The notes below the pieces were generated by a model that saw only the letters and a list, made by a program, of their open reading frames with translations, did no database searches and was not told where the DNA came from. 64,000 nucleotides of DNA. Origin: PNMQ01 sp964478775. GTDB taxonomy: Bacteria > Pseudomonadota > Alphaproteobacteria > Paracaedibacterales > CAIOTO01. This document shows positions 9,436-17,739 of this stretch, one piece after another. The stretch spans positions 1 through 64,000 of the forward strand of contig CAYZJC010000001.1 in NCBI GenBank assembly GCA_964478775.1, written 5' to 3'. The number at the start of each line of letters is the position of its first letter. Within the stretch, counting starts at the first letter, position 1. The translations under genes and the position numbers were made by a program.

Positions 9436-10329
9436 ATGTCTATTGAATATGAAATAGGTTGTCAAGCACCAACTTCGCACGCAAAGCGCACATGCATTCA
9501 ACATATCCATACCAAAAAACTTTACAAAGGTGATGAGTCTTACACACACTTTCTTTATTTTACAGATGAACATATCAACCCTTCATGGGGGCAACTTCCT
9601 GGAAAAGGGACCTTGAATAATCGATTGAGTGCAAAGCTCATGGAAGGGCTTAACAAAATAGGTGTTGAGACTTATTTTCTATCAAAGCTAAACATGCGTG
9701 AACAACTAGTCAGAGAAATTGACACTCTTCCCTTTTTGATGGATGTGAATCTTGTTGCCTGTGACGATTTGCAAGAAAAATTTAACTGTACACCTTACAT
9801 GGTGTTTCCCCACCCGTTGATTGACTATAGGTTTAAAAACACACTCAAAAAAAATCCAATTGCAACGATACAACAATTAACAGCTCTTGGGCATGCAGAT
9901 GATGACGATTTAGATATTATCCAATCTATAACACATCGAACTGCAGATTTTTTACGCGGCTATTTTTATGCCTTTGACCTTGTCTTGCTAAAATTTAAAA
10001 TGGAATGTGGGAGATTGTACTTATCAGACCATCCTATGGATTGTAAACTCGTTGTGGCAGATGAAATCAGTTTAGATACTTGCTGCTTTTTAGATTTAAA
10101 AACAGGAAACAGAATAGATATTCATGAACCAGGCTTTGATGTTGGTTTTCATCAAAAAAACTTAAATGAACGATACACAAATCTTGCCAATCGACTAGGG
10201 TTAATTTCTGTCAACCCCAATAATGTGACAACAAGCAATACTCCTAGCATATCAAGTGGCGCACAAATTTTTAAACCTCAATTTCCAAACACAACAAACA
10301 CAACATCGCAAAGCACAGGAGATTTTTAA
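9436..10329 (+). CDS. purC: Divergent SAICAR synthase-like protein
   Basis: 297 residues from the ATG at 9436 (the frame is open upstream, with a TTG at 9358). PurC makes SAICAR in purine synthesis. The fold pattern is clear: KKLYKGDE near the start, GKGTLNNRLSAKL, a P-x-(I/V)-DYRFKN stretch, FKMECGRLYL, then ADEISLDTC. Several ligand residues of the family are gone. The VVRN-x-AAGS loop reads DVNLVACDD, DFKLEFG reads KFKMECG, and the arginine after the DE-x-SPD motif is missing. A threonine/asparagine/serine-rich tail of about 40 residues is added. The gene lies just before bolA-grxD, where alphaproteobacteria often have purine genes such as purL, so it looks like a remnant or repurposed copy. 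Confidence 0.6.
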   Translation: MSIEYEIGCQAPTSHAKRTCIQHIHTKKLYKGDESYTHFLYFTDEHINPSWGQLPGKGTLNNRLSAKLMEGLNKIGVETYFLSKLNMREQLVREIDTLPFLMDVNLVACDDLQEKFNCTPYMVFPHPLIDYRFKNTLKKNPIATIQQLTALGHADDDDLDIIQSITHRTADFLRGYFYAFDLVLLKFKMECGRLYLSDHPMDCKLVVADEISLDTCCFLDLKTGNRIDIHEPGFDVGFHQKNLNERYTNLANRLGLISVNPNNVTTSNTPSISSGAQIFKPQFPNTTNTTSQSTGDF

Positions 10330-10330
10330 G

Positions 10331-10564
10331 ATGGCAATAGCAAAACACGAACTAGAAGCAATGCTTTACGAAGCGTTTGAAGGTGCAACCATTGAAGTCA
10401 TTGATCTTGCGGGAGATGGAGACCACTATCAAGCCAATATTATGAGCCAGCAATTTAAAGGGCTCACACGTGTGGCACAACATCAATTGGTCTATCAAGC
10501 CCTGAAAGGGAAAATGGGTAATGAATTACATGCTCTTGCCCTTAAAACATCATGTCCAGCTTAA
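10331..10564 (+). CDS. bolA: BolA family protein
   Basis: 77 residues. BolA proteins pair with monothiol glutaredoxins to handle [2Fe-2S] clusters. Seen: the compact fold with GDGDHYQANIMSQQFKG followed by TRVAQHQLVYQALKGKM, the family helix and signature. The start is the ATG at 10331, one base after the purC-like stop; the longer frame upstream is not needed. The partner grxD follows 85 nt later, as is common in alphaproteobacteria, so the two probably act together. Confidence 0.9.
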   Translation: MAIAKHELEAMLYEAFEGATIEVIDLAGDGDHYQANIMSQQFKGLTRVAQHQLVYQALKGKMGNELHALALKTSCPA

Positions 10565-10573
10565 AAAACCATT

Positions 10574-10602
10574 TTGTTTTAAATCAACATAGGTTATATA
10601 TA
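10574..10602 (+). promoter_or_regulatory. Possible promoter for grxD
   Basis: TTGTTT (10574-10579), a 17-nt spacer and TATATA (10597-10602) resemble a sigma-70 -35/-10 pair, 48 nt before the grxD ATG. Sequence match only; A+T-rich DNA gives such matches by chance. Confidence 0.35.
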
Positions 10603-10649
10603 AAGACTTGTAACTCAATTATCAACACAACATATAAGGACCCATCAAC

Positions 10650-10985
10650 ATGAACGCAGTTTTAGAACGCATCATCAATGACATTCAAGACAATGACGTG
10701 ATTTTATATATGAAAGGCACAGCTGAAATGCCCCAATGTGGTTTTTCTGCAACCGTCGTACAAGTATTGCGCAAATTAAATGTTCCTTTTAAAGATGTTA
10801 ACATTTTAATTGATCCAGATATTCGTCAAGGTATCAAAGACTATTCAAACTGGCCAACCATTCCTCAACTTTACATTAAGGGGGAGTTCATTGGTGGGTG
10901 TGACATCGTAAAAGATATGTATTCAAGTGGTGAATTGTTAGAAGTCCTTGTGGGACATCAAATTATTAAAGAACAAGAAGCGTAA
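10650..10985 (+). CDS. grxD: Monothiol glutaredoxin (Grx4 family)
   Basis: 111 residues. It carries the monothiol active site CGFS in MPQCGFSATVVQVL, the glutathione-binding TIPQLYIKGEFIGGCDIV with cis-proline and GG-x-D, and WPTIPQ. These proteins carry [2Fe-2S] clusters bridged with glutathione, usually with BolA, encoded immediately upstream. The ATG has an AAGGA site in front of it. The tgt gene starts 7 nt after the stop, so grxD and tgt are likely on one transcript. Confidence 0.95.
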   Translation: MNAVLERIINDIQDNDVILYMKGTAEMPQCGFSATVVQVLRKLNVPFKDVNILIDPDIRQGIKDYSNWPTIPQLYIKGEFIGGCDIVKDMYSSGELLEVLVGHQIIKEQEA

Positions 10986-10992
10986 AATTTAA

Positions 10993-12204
10993 ATGAACCA
11001 CCCCCCTTCTTTTGATTTTAAGTTCACACGCACCTCAATTGGCAGAGCGCGCTATGGAGTCATTACAACGCCACATGGCACAGTGGAAACGCCTGCTTTT
11101 ATTTTTTGCGCAACCAAAGCTGCAATGAAAAGCTTAACGCCCACACAAATGAGAGATGCTAACACACAAATTATTTTGTCAAACACGTACCACTTAATGC
11201 TGCAACCTGGTGCTGACCTGGTCGCGCACCACGGGGGTTTGCAAAAATTCACAGCGTGGAATGGTCCTATGTTAACAGACTCGGGCGGCTTTCAAATTTT
11301 CAGCCTTGGACATGGTTCTGTTGCCAATGAAATTAAGGGAAAAAGAAATTCAGATAGACCAAAGACACTTCTTAAAATCACAGAAGAAGGCGCTAGGTTT
11401 AAGTCATATATCGATGGTAAGCAATGGCATTTGACCCCTGAAGAATCTATACGCGTGCAACATAAATTGGGTGCTGATTTAATCGTGGTGCTTGATGAGT
11501 GTACACCCTTTAATGTCGATAAATCCTACACACAAGACTCTATGCATATGAGTCATAGGTGGGCACTTCGTTCCATGGCAGAATTTAACAGACTTGAAGC
11601 ATATAAAAGTCAACGCTTGTATGGAATTATTCAAGGGGGGGTCTTTGAAGATTTACGTAAAGAAGCATGTGACTTCGTTAACAGTCAGCCCTTTTTTGGC
11701 CATGCTGTTGGTGGGTCACTTGGCGCTGACAAATCGCAAATGTATGATGTTGTTAACTACACAACTGGGTTATTATCGCAAGATCGCCCTATTCATTTAT
11801 TAGGCATTGGTGGCATTAAAGATATTTTCAATGGCGTGCGTGCCGGCATAGACACATTTGATTGTGTGCACCCCACAAGGCTTGCACGTCATGGTGGCGC
11901 CCTAATTAAGCCAGGTGTGTGTGAAACAAATGGACGTGAGCATATCAACCTTTCAAACAAGCAATTTGCAAATGACACGACGCCTATTGACCCTCAGTGC
12001 GGTTGTGAAACCTGCAAAAACATGAGCAGAGGTTACATTCATCATTTGCTAAAAGCAAAAGAACTCATTGCCTATACCGCTATTTCTATTCATAATGTTT
12101 ATTTTATGAATCAATTATTACAAGAGATTCGTACAGCCCTTAAAACTAACACACTTGATAGTGTGGAAAAACAATGGGTCATTGAAAAAAGCAGCAGCAT
12201 TTAA
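10993..12204 (+). CDS. tgt: Queuine tRNA-ribosyltransferase
   Basis: 403 residues. Tgt swaps guanine-34 of GUN-anticodon tRNAs for a preQ1/queuine base. Seen: TDSGGFQIFSL with the general-base aspartate (about residue 95), GIDTFDCVHPTRLARHG with the nucleophilic aspartate (about 290), and the C-terminal zinc site CGCETCKNMSRGYIHHLLKAKE with three cysteines and a histidine. The start is the ATG 7 nt after grxD. No other queuosine-synthesis genes are in the window. Confidence 0.97.
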   Translation: MNHPPSFDFKFTRTSIGRARYGVITTPHGTVETPAFIFCATKAAMKSLTPTQMRDANTQIILSNTYHLMLQPGADLVAHHGGLQKFTAWNGPMLTDSGGFQIFSLGHGSVANEIKGKRNSDRPKTLLKITEEGARFKSYIDGKQWHLTPEESIRVQHKLGADLIVVLDECTPFNVDKSYTQDSMHMSHRWALRSMAEFNRLEAYKSQRLYGIIQGGVFEDLRKEACDFVNSQPFFGHAVGGSLGADKSQMYDVVNYTTGLLSQDRPIHLLGIGGIKDIFNGVRAGIDTFDCVHPTRLARHGGALIKPGVCETNGREHINLSNKQFANDTTPIDPQCGCETCKNMSRGYIHHLLKAKELIAYTAISIHNVYFMNQLLQEIRTALKTNTLDSVEKQWVIEKSSSI

Positions 12205-12238
12205 CCTTTTACATTTGTGAAGTTGTGAAACCATTACT

Positions 12239-13372
12239 ATGATGATCATTTGGAAACACTTAAAGTGGGTTGTCTCTGGCCTTATTGTTTTAATCAGTGT
12301 CCTCACTCTTCGCTTTTATACATCTACCGTCAATTCAAATGACAACTTTGTAAATGTGTGTGATTGGTACGGGATGATTGACCCTTCTATTATCAAGCAA
12401 TTTGAAGATGAGACAGGCATTAAAGTTCAATATGATTTGTTCGACAACAATGAAGTTTTAGAAGCCAAATTACTTGCAAGCAATTCTGGGTATGATGTTG
12501 TTTTTCCAACAGCCCTTCCTTATGTCATGCGTCAAATTCCAATTGGTATTTATCAACCGCTCAATAAAACGCAATTACCCAATTTAAAAAAACTCAACCA
12601 TATTATTGTGGACAATATGAATGATGTTGACCCCAATATGACTTACGTCATACCCTTTTATTGGGGAACTTTAGGCGTTATTATAGACGAAGATAAGCTT
12701 AAAAAACTCAATATTCCTGTTGATGTTGATAGCTATGATGTGTTATTTAATGCCAATAATTTAAAAAATCTCGCCCAATGTGGGGTTGGTTTTTTAGAAG
12801 AATCTGTTGATATTTTCCCCCTCGCCTTGCTTCACTTAAAAGAAAACCCTTTATCAGAATCGCTTGAAGACTTACAGCTGGCTTATAATCAGCTTAAAAC
12901 GCTACGGCCTTATATTCGTAAATTTTCATCTGCTAGGTTTATGAATGACCTCATTATGGGTGATTTATGTGTTTCTCAGGGTTGGTCTGGGGAAGCCCAC
13001 CAAGCACGCGACGAGGTTAAAAAAATGAACAGATCCATTCGCTACTTCATTCCCAAAGAAGGCAGCATTTTGTGGATTGACTGCATAGCTATTCCAGCCG
13101 GCGCCCCACATGTTAAAAATGCACATGCTTTTATTAATTTCTTATTGCGCCCTGATATTGCAGCTAAAATTACCAATTTCACCAAAATTCCAACATCTGT
13201 GGTTGAGGCCACACCACTAGTAGCGCGTGAAATTGCCACTGACCCCACAATATATCCACCATTGTCAGTGATGAAAAAAATGTTTATGGTAAAGCATAAT
13301 GCCAGTCAGCAAGGGTTAGAGCTGGATCGCATCAGAACAAAATTATGGACGGCTATTCGCCTCAATCGATAA
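12239..13372 (+). CDS. potD: Putrescine/spermidine ABC transporter substrate-binding protein
   Basis: 377 residues. A hydrophobic segment near residues 10-25 acts as an export signal or anchor. It is followed by the PotD/PotF pattern CDWYGMIDPSIIKQFEDETG, then FDNNEVLEAKLLASNSGYDVVFP, and IPFYWGTLGVIID. These periplasmic proteins bind polyamines; the FDNNEVLEAKL wording is closer to PotF (putrescine). The ATPase gene follows after 16 nt, but no permease genes (potB/potC) are adjacent. The pair must use permeases encoded elsewhere or be part of a rearranged operon. Confidence 0.85.
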   Translation: MMIIWKHLKWVVSGLIVLISVLTLRFYTSTVNSNDNFVNVCDWYGMIDPSIIKQFEDETGIKVQYDLFDNNEVLEAKLLASNSGYDVVFPTALPYVMRQIPIGIYQPLNKTQLPNLKKLNHIIVDNMNDVDPNMTYVIPFYWGTLGVIIDEDKLKKLNIPVDVDSYDVLFNANNLKNLAQCGVGFLEESVDIFPLALLHLKENPLSESLEDLQLAYNQLKTLRPYIRKFSSARFMNDLIMGDLCVSQGWSGEAHQARDEVKKMNRSIRYFIPKEGSILWIDCIAIPAGAPHVKNAHAFINFLLRPDIAAKITNFTKIPTSVVEATPLVAREIATDPTIYPPLSVMKKMFMVKHNASQQGLELDRIRTKLWTAIRLNR

Positions 13373-13388
13373 AGGACAAAACGATATA

Positions 13389-14567
13389 ATGACAAAAGCA
13401 ATTCTTGTGCAGCGCAAAGAACCTTGGCATTCAACAGATGTAAAACCTTATATTCAAATTGAAAATGTCAGCATTAGCTATGGCTCAATTCATGCTGTGC
13501 GTAATTTATCATTGTCGGTTTATAAAGGGGAATTGTTTTCATTACTGGGGGCATCTGGCTGCGGTAAAAGCACTCTCCTTAGAATTTTAGCGGGATTNNN
13601 NNNNNNNNNNNNNNCAACGTCTGGTAAAATTATTATTGATGGTATCAATATCACCCACATGCCAGCTTATAAACGCCCTGTTAATATGATGTTCCAATCC
13701 TATGCCCTCTTCCCGCACATGTCTGTCTATCAAAATGTTGCTTATGGATTACAACAAGAAAAAATTGCAAAAAGTGACATACGAGACCGCGTCTTTCAAA
13801 CCCTAGAACTTGTTCAAATGCAAGACTACGCTGAACGAAGACCAGATCAATTATCTGGTGGACAAAAACAACGCGTTGCGCTTGCCAGAAGTCTTGTTAA
13901 GCAACCTAAGCTTGTGTTGCTTGATGAACCTATGGCCGCCTTAGATAAAAAGCTTCGTGAGCAAACCCAATTTGAACTGGTTAATATTCAAGAAAAAGTC
14001 GGTATTACCTTTATTGTCGTAACCCATGACCAAGAAGAAGCCATGACCATGTCAACCCGCATGGGGATTATGCGTGAAGGCAGAATCAGGCAAATTGGGG
14101 CCCCGCATGACATTTATGAATTTCCCAATTCGAGATATGTTGCTGAATTTATTGGCACTATGAATTTATTTGACGGTGTTATAGTGGAAGATGAGCCCGA
14201 CCACGTTGTGATTTCATCCCCGCAAATTGATGCTGACCTTTATATAACGCATGCTGGGGCCGTTCCTCTTGGCACACAAGTTGCCGTTGCAATAAGGCCT
14301 GAAAAAATATTTATGACTAACCAAAAACCTGAGTGGCTTGATGCAATGGAGGAAAGCGGCGAAAAACCACGCAACGTCAGCAAAGGGGTTGTGCGTGAAA
14401 TTGGTTATTTAGGCGATATGTCTATTTACCATATTGAACTTACCTCTAAGCTTACCATTCAAGTAGCTATCACCAACATTCTACGTTTATCTGATAGAGC
14501 CATTGAATGGGATGATGAAGTCTACATCTATTGGCGCCCTGAAAATGGGATTGTCCTCACGGCATAA
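13389..14567 (+). CDS. potA: Polyamine ABC transporter ATP-binding protein, with internal gap
   Basis: About 390 residues. Seen: Walker A GASGCGKSTLLRILAG, Q-loop FQSYALFPHM, signature LSGGQKQRVALARSL, Walker B VLLDEPMAALD, switch TFIVVTHDQ, and a C-terminal TOBE region around VAIRPEKI. The order potD-potA and the strong match to PotA/PotG support polyamine import. A run of 17 Ns (13598-13614) falls right after Walker A. The family normally has only about four residues there (F-E-x-P), so the N run overstates the missing sequence. Confidence 0.9.
   Translation: MTKAILVQRKEPWHSTDVKPYIQIENVSISYGSIHAVRNLSLSVYKGELFSLLGASGCGKSTLLRILAGXXXXXXXTSGKIIIDGINITHMPAYKRPVNMMFQSYALFPHMSVYQNVAYGLQQEKIAKSDIRDRVFQTLELVQMQDYAERRPDQLSGGQKQRVALARSLVKQPKLVLLDEPMAALDKKLREQTQFELVNIQEKVGITFIVVTHDQEEAMTMSTRMGIMREGRIRQIGAPHDIYEFPNSRYVAEFIGTMNLFDGVIVEDEPDHVVISSPQIDADLYITHAGAVPLGTQVAVAIRPEKIFMTNQKPEWLDAMEESGEKPRNVSKGVVREIGYLGDMSIYHIELTSKLTIQVAITNILRLSDRAIEWDDEVYIYWRPENGIVLTA
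13598..13614. other. Assembly gap (17 N) in potA
   Basis: Seventeen Ns between ILAG and TSGKIIIDG. Comparison with the PotA family suggests about 8 unknown bases. Confidence 0.95.
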
Positions 14568-14596
14568 GCAAAAAAGAGTATGTAAGGAAGTAAGTT

Positions 14597-15313
14597 ATGT
14601 CAATTTGTGTTGTGTTGGTATCTACCCAATTACCTGAAAATTTAGGCTCAGTCTGTAGAGTCATGGGGAACTTTAATGTGTTTGACTTGCGTCTAGTCAC
14701 CCCTATGTTTGACACAAGAGACCCCAAAGCACTTGCAATGGCTGTTCAGTCAAGCGACATATTAAAAGAAGCAAAGCATTTCACAACCTTACAAGAAGCC
14801 ATTCAAGATTGCAAAACCGTTATTGGGACAACAGCCCAACCGCGTCAACTCATTAAATTTTACAACACCCCCAAAAGCCTTGTTGAAAATTTATCAACCC
14901 ACTCTCCACCCATCGCCCTTGTCTTTGGCCCTGAAAGAACTGGTCTTAGCAATGACGAAATTGCCATGTGCAATTCTTTGGTTCGCATACCAGTAAATGA
15001 TGCAAGGTCTTCCCTTAATCTTTCACATGCCTGCGCTATTTTACTATATGAATTACACAGTGCCATAAGTTGCCCTACCTCTTTTTGGCAAACTGGTGAT
15101 ACGGTGCCAGCAAACCAAGGTGAGGTCGACCATTTCCTCACTTTTTTGGAAAAAAAACTAGACCAAACCCATTTTTGGCGTACAAAGCAAAAAAAAGAAG
15201 GCATGAGGCGTAACTTATTTGGCATGTTTAAACGGCAACACTGGTTTAACCAAGACCTAAAAACCTTAAGAGGGTTAGTAGATGCGCTTTTTTCTTACGC
15301 TCACACCAAATAA
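14597..15313 (+). CDS. trmJ: tRNA (cytidine/uridine-32-2'-O)-methyltransferase TrmJ-like
   Basis: 238 residues of the SPOUT class. TrmJ methylates the ribose at position 32 of tRNAs using S-adenosylmethionine. Seen: the start VVLVSTQLPENLGSVCRVMGNF, the loop LVFGPERTGLSNDEI, and the knot-forming SLNLSHACAILLYEL. Length matches TrmJ. A GGAAG site precedes the ATG. Another TrmH-family specificity cannot be excluded, but the N-P/E-N-G-x-x-R arrangement and C-terminal extension favour TrmJ. Confidence 0.85.
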   Translation: MSICVVLVSTQLPENLGSVCRVMGNFNVFDLRLVTPMFDTRDPKALAMAVQSSDILKEAKHFTTLQEAIQDCKTVIGTTAQPRQLIKFYNTPKSLVENLSTHSPPIALVFGPERTGLSNDEIAMCNSLVRIPVNDARSSLNLSHACAILLYELHSAISCPTSFWQTGDTVPANQGEVDHFLTFLEKKLDQTHFWRTKQKKEGMRRNLFGMFKRQHWFNQDLKTLRGLVDALFSYAHTK

Positions 15314-15334
15314 GTCAATTACTGTGCATCATAC

Positions 15335-16576
15335 TTAAATGGGGGCTGGGTAAAACCAGAGATTATAATTGTGCCCAGGTGTATGGTTGATTACTTTTCC
15401 AGGAATAATTAAGTTGTCAAATGTCGTACGTATAACTGTGAGCATCTCATTAGCTTGTAAGACGGGAATATTTTCATCTCCACCAACAGGTTTTTCACCT
15501 AAATAAAACGAATTGATAAACACCTCATCCTTAAGCATTTTAACGTATCTCACTTTGTAGACAAAATCGTCACCTTTATTAATATAGATTTTTTTTTCCA
15601 AATATTCAGATAATTCACATTGCTCAATCTTGCTTTCATTTGAAAAATGTAAATCATGAGTCATTGTATATTTTTTTGAATTTAATAAAGACAAATCAAT
15701 TACTCTCTCAGAAGGCATTTTATTCGTGTCAAGACGTTGAAGTTCACTTCTCACTACTTCACCTGTCTCATCATCGATCAACCAACCTTTTCTTGCATAA
15801 TACAGTTTAAAAAAACTAGAACTAAATATATCGTATACCCGTTGCGGGCTAAATAGATTAAATATCCTCACTTTCTTATCAGAAGTATTACTCAAATAAG
15901 CACAGTTTAAACCATATGTACACTGATTATAATCAGTCATTAGTTCGACATAAGTAAATAATTCATCTTCAACATCCCCCAGACATTCCAACAACATACT
16001 GTCATGTTTCATGATATGAAAACTATTTTCAAAGCCGTTAAAACCTTTAGCACAAAAAACCAAATTAAATTTTTCAATATTGTCTCTTGTTTTTGCATCA
16101 AACAAATTTTCATGTGTTAAGGGTTCCAAGTCAAAATCACTAAAAACCATAAGTTCATGAGGCTTTGTTAGCAATAATTCACTTGTGATTAGCAATTTAA
16201 AAAAATCAACACGAAAATATAAACCTGCACAAGACTGGTTTAATATTTCATAAGCATTTTGCAGACGTAAAAGCGTATTGATATTACAAAGCTTGACATT
16301 ATGCAATTCGTTTTCTGCAATAAGTGTATGTGTATTTTCCACAGCTGCTTCAGTTGTATTGTCATACCAAAGATTAATTTGATTTTGGGGATGCAATCGT
16401 GACCAGTTGACAACTTGTGATAAGCTGTCTCTTGGAAAAACTGTTTCATTGGTATGAACAGCATTCACCCACAATAAATTAACACTATAAGAATCAAAGT
16501 TTGTTGCCCCCATTGCTTGCGTGCAAAACAACACTAAAAATACCAACTTTTTTAAAAACATTATTTTAACTTTCAT
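15335..16576 (-). CDS. Secreted glycosyltransferase-like protein with a DXD motif
   Basis: 413 residues. A signal peptide (FLKKLVFLVLFCTQAMG, cleavage near residue 24) marks it for export. After it, YSVNLLWVNA and HPQNQINLWYD recall the start of sugar-binding-DXD glycosyltransferases (OCH1/toxin type). Next come YFRVDFFKLLITSELL and MVFSDFDLEPL near residue 165, an acidic D-F-D metal-binding motif placed as in TcdA/TcdB-type GT-A enzymes. The remaining 220 residues are unfamiliar. No LPS-gene neighbour explains it. I infer an exported glycosyltransferase, possibly host-directed; the motif match is moderate and catalysis is unproven. Confidence 0.5.
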   Translation of the reverse strand: MKVKIMFLKKLVFLVLFCTQAMGATNFDSYSVNLLWVNAVHTNETVFPRDSLSQVVNWSRLHPQNQINLWYDNTTEAAVENTHTLIAENELHNVKLCNINTLLRLQNAYEILNQSCAGLYFRVDFFKLLITSELLLTKPHELMVFSDFDLEPLTHENLFDAKTRDNIEKFNLVFCAKGFNGFENSFHIMKHDSMLLECLGDVEDELFTYVELMTDYNQCTYGLNCAYLSNTSDKKVRIFNLFSPQRVYDIFSSSFFKLYYARKGWLIDDETGEVVRSELQRLDTNKMPSERVIDLSLLNSKKYTMTHDLHFSNESKIEQCELSEYLEKKIYINKGDDFVYKVRYVKMLKDEVFINSFYLGEKPVGGDENIPVLQANEMLTVIRTTFDNLIIPGKVINHTPGHNYNLWFYPAPI

Positions 16577-16898
16577 AAGAATGATATATATCTTAAGTCA
16601 ATTTCATTTATTTACAGGAACGATACGTGAAGTGTAGATATTCCTACATGAGATACGACATGACGTATAACCAAATGATAAGTGACAAGCTATATCTTAT
16701 ATGTAAGGCTTATTTTTTAAAATACAAGGGCAATTCATCCCCACTCTTAAAAAAATATCAACACAATCTTGTCTGCGATACTTTCACCCAAAGCCAATAG
16801 TGTGTATACTTTTACACATCCCCTATCTTTTCTCATCATCTTACAAAGATAACTGGTCAATTACACAACGTACGAACTACAGCAACAGGAGATTTTCA
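16577..16898. other. Intergenic region, divergent promoters
   Basis: 322 bases between the divergent glycosyltransferase-like gene and rmlA. It holds a TATACT (16805-16810) in a small GTGTA/TACAC dyad, a -10 candidate for rmlA without a good -35, and the AGGAG ribosome site for rmlA (about 16887). No gene or RNA was recognised. Confidence 0.4.
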
Positions 16899-17687
16899 AT
16901 GAAAGGTATTATTTTAGCAGGAGGAGCTGGTACACGCTTATACCCTCTCACCGTTGCAGTTAATAAGCACTTGTTGCCCGTTTATAATAAACCCATGATA
17001 TATTATCCGCTCACTACATTAATGTTAGCTGGCATACGCGACATTTTAATCATAACAACGCACCATGACCTGCCTTTATATCAGCGTTTAATGCATGATG
17101 GGTCACAATGGGGCCTTAATATTCGTTACGCAGAGCAAGCACGCCCAGAAGGCATTGCACAGGCCTTTTTAATTGCTGAAGAGTTTTTAAGTGGTGATGC
17201 GTGCTGTTTAGTGTTGGGCGATAATATTTTTTACGGTCATGGCCTTACCCATATGCTGCAAGAAGCTGCTAAAATAAAAAAAGGCGCACAAATTTTTGCA
17301 TACGGTGTGAAAGACCCCGAACGTTATGGAGTTGTCACACTTGACAAAGAAATGAAGCCTATCGCATTAGTTGAAAAACCACAAAATCCGCAGTCAAACT
17401 GGGCCGTAACAGGGCTTTATTTTTATGACAACACCGTTGTGGATATCGCCAAAACAATTACGCCTTCTCATAGAGGTGAGCTTGAAATTACGGCCGTTAA
17501 CCATGCCTACCTTGATAAAGGTGAGCTAGATGTGATTCCCATGGGGCGCGGTTTTGCGTGGCTTGACACAGGAACTTTTGATTCTTTGTTAGAAGCGGGG
17601 GAATTTATTCGTGTCATTGAACACCGTCAAGGAACACTCATCGGCAGCCCCTTAGAAGTTGCACGCAACATGGGTTTTTTAGACTAA
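16899..17687 (+). CDS. rmlA: Glucose-1-phosphate thymidylyltransferase-like (short)
   Basis: 262 residues from the ATG at 16899, which has an AGGAG site and begins exactly as the family does, MKGIILAGGAGTRLYPLT; the open frame runs further upstream without support. RmlA makes dTDP-glucose for rhamnose and other deoxysugars. Seen: HLLPVYNKPMIYYPL, VLGDNIFYGHG, GVVTLD, VEKPQNPQSNWAVTGLY and FAWLDTGTFDSLLEA. It ends about 30 residues early, lacking the usual C-terminal GYGQYL region. rmlB, rmlC and rmlD are not nearby. Confidence 0.8.
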   Translation: MKGIILAGGAGTRLYPLTVAVNKHLLPVYNKPMIYYPLTTLMLAGIRDILIITTHHDLPLYQRLMHDGSQWGLNIRYAEQARPEGIAQAFLIAEEFLSGDACCLVLGDNIFYGHGLTHMLQEAAKIKKGAQIFAYGVKDPERYGVVTLDKEMKPIALVEKPQNPQSNWAVTGLYFYDNTVVDIAKTITPSHRGELEITAVNHAYLDKGELDVIPMGRGFAWLDTGTFDSLLEAGEFIRVIEHRQGTLIGSPLEVARNMGFLD

Positions 17688-17716
17688 AGCACACCTTGCA
17701 CCTCCCTCTCATTTGT

Positions 17717-17739
17717 TCACACTGAAAAACCCAGTGTGA
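17717..17739. terminator. Stem-loop between convergent genes
   Basis: Perfect 8-bp stem TCACACTG / CAGTGTGA with a 7-nt loop, directly between the stops of rmlA (+) and the beta-helix gene (-). No clear U tract on either side, so it may stop transcription weakly or protect 3' ends. Confidence 0.5.
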
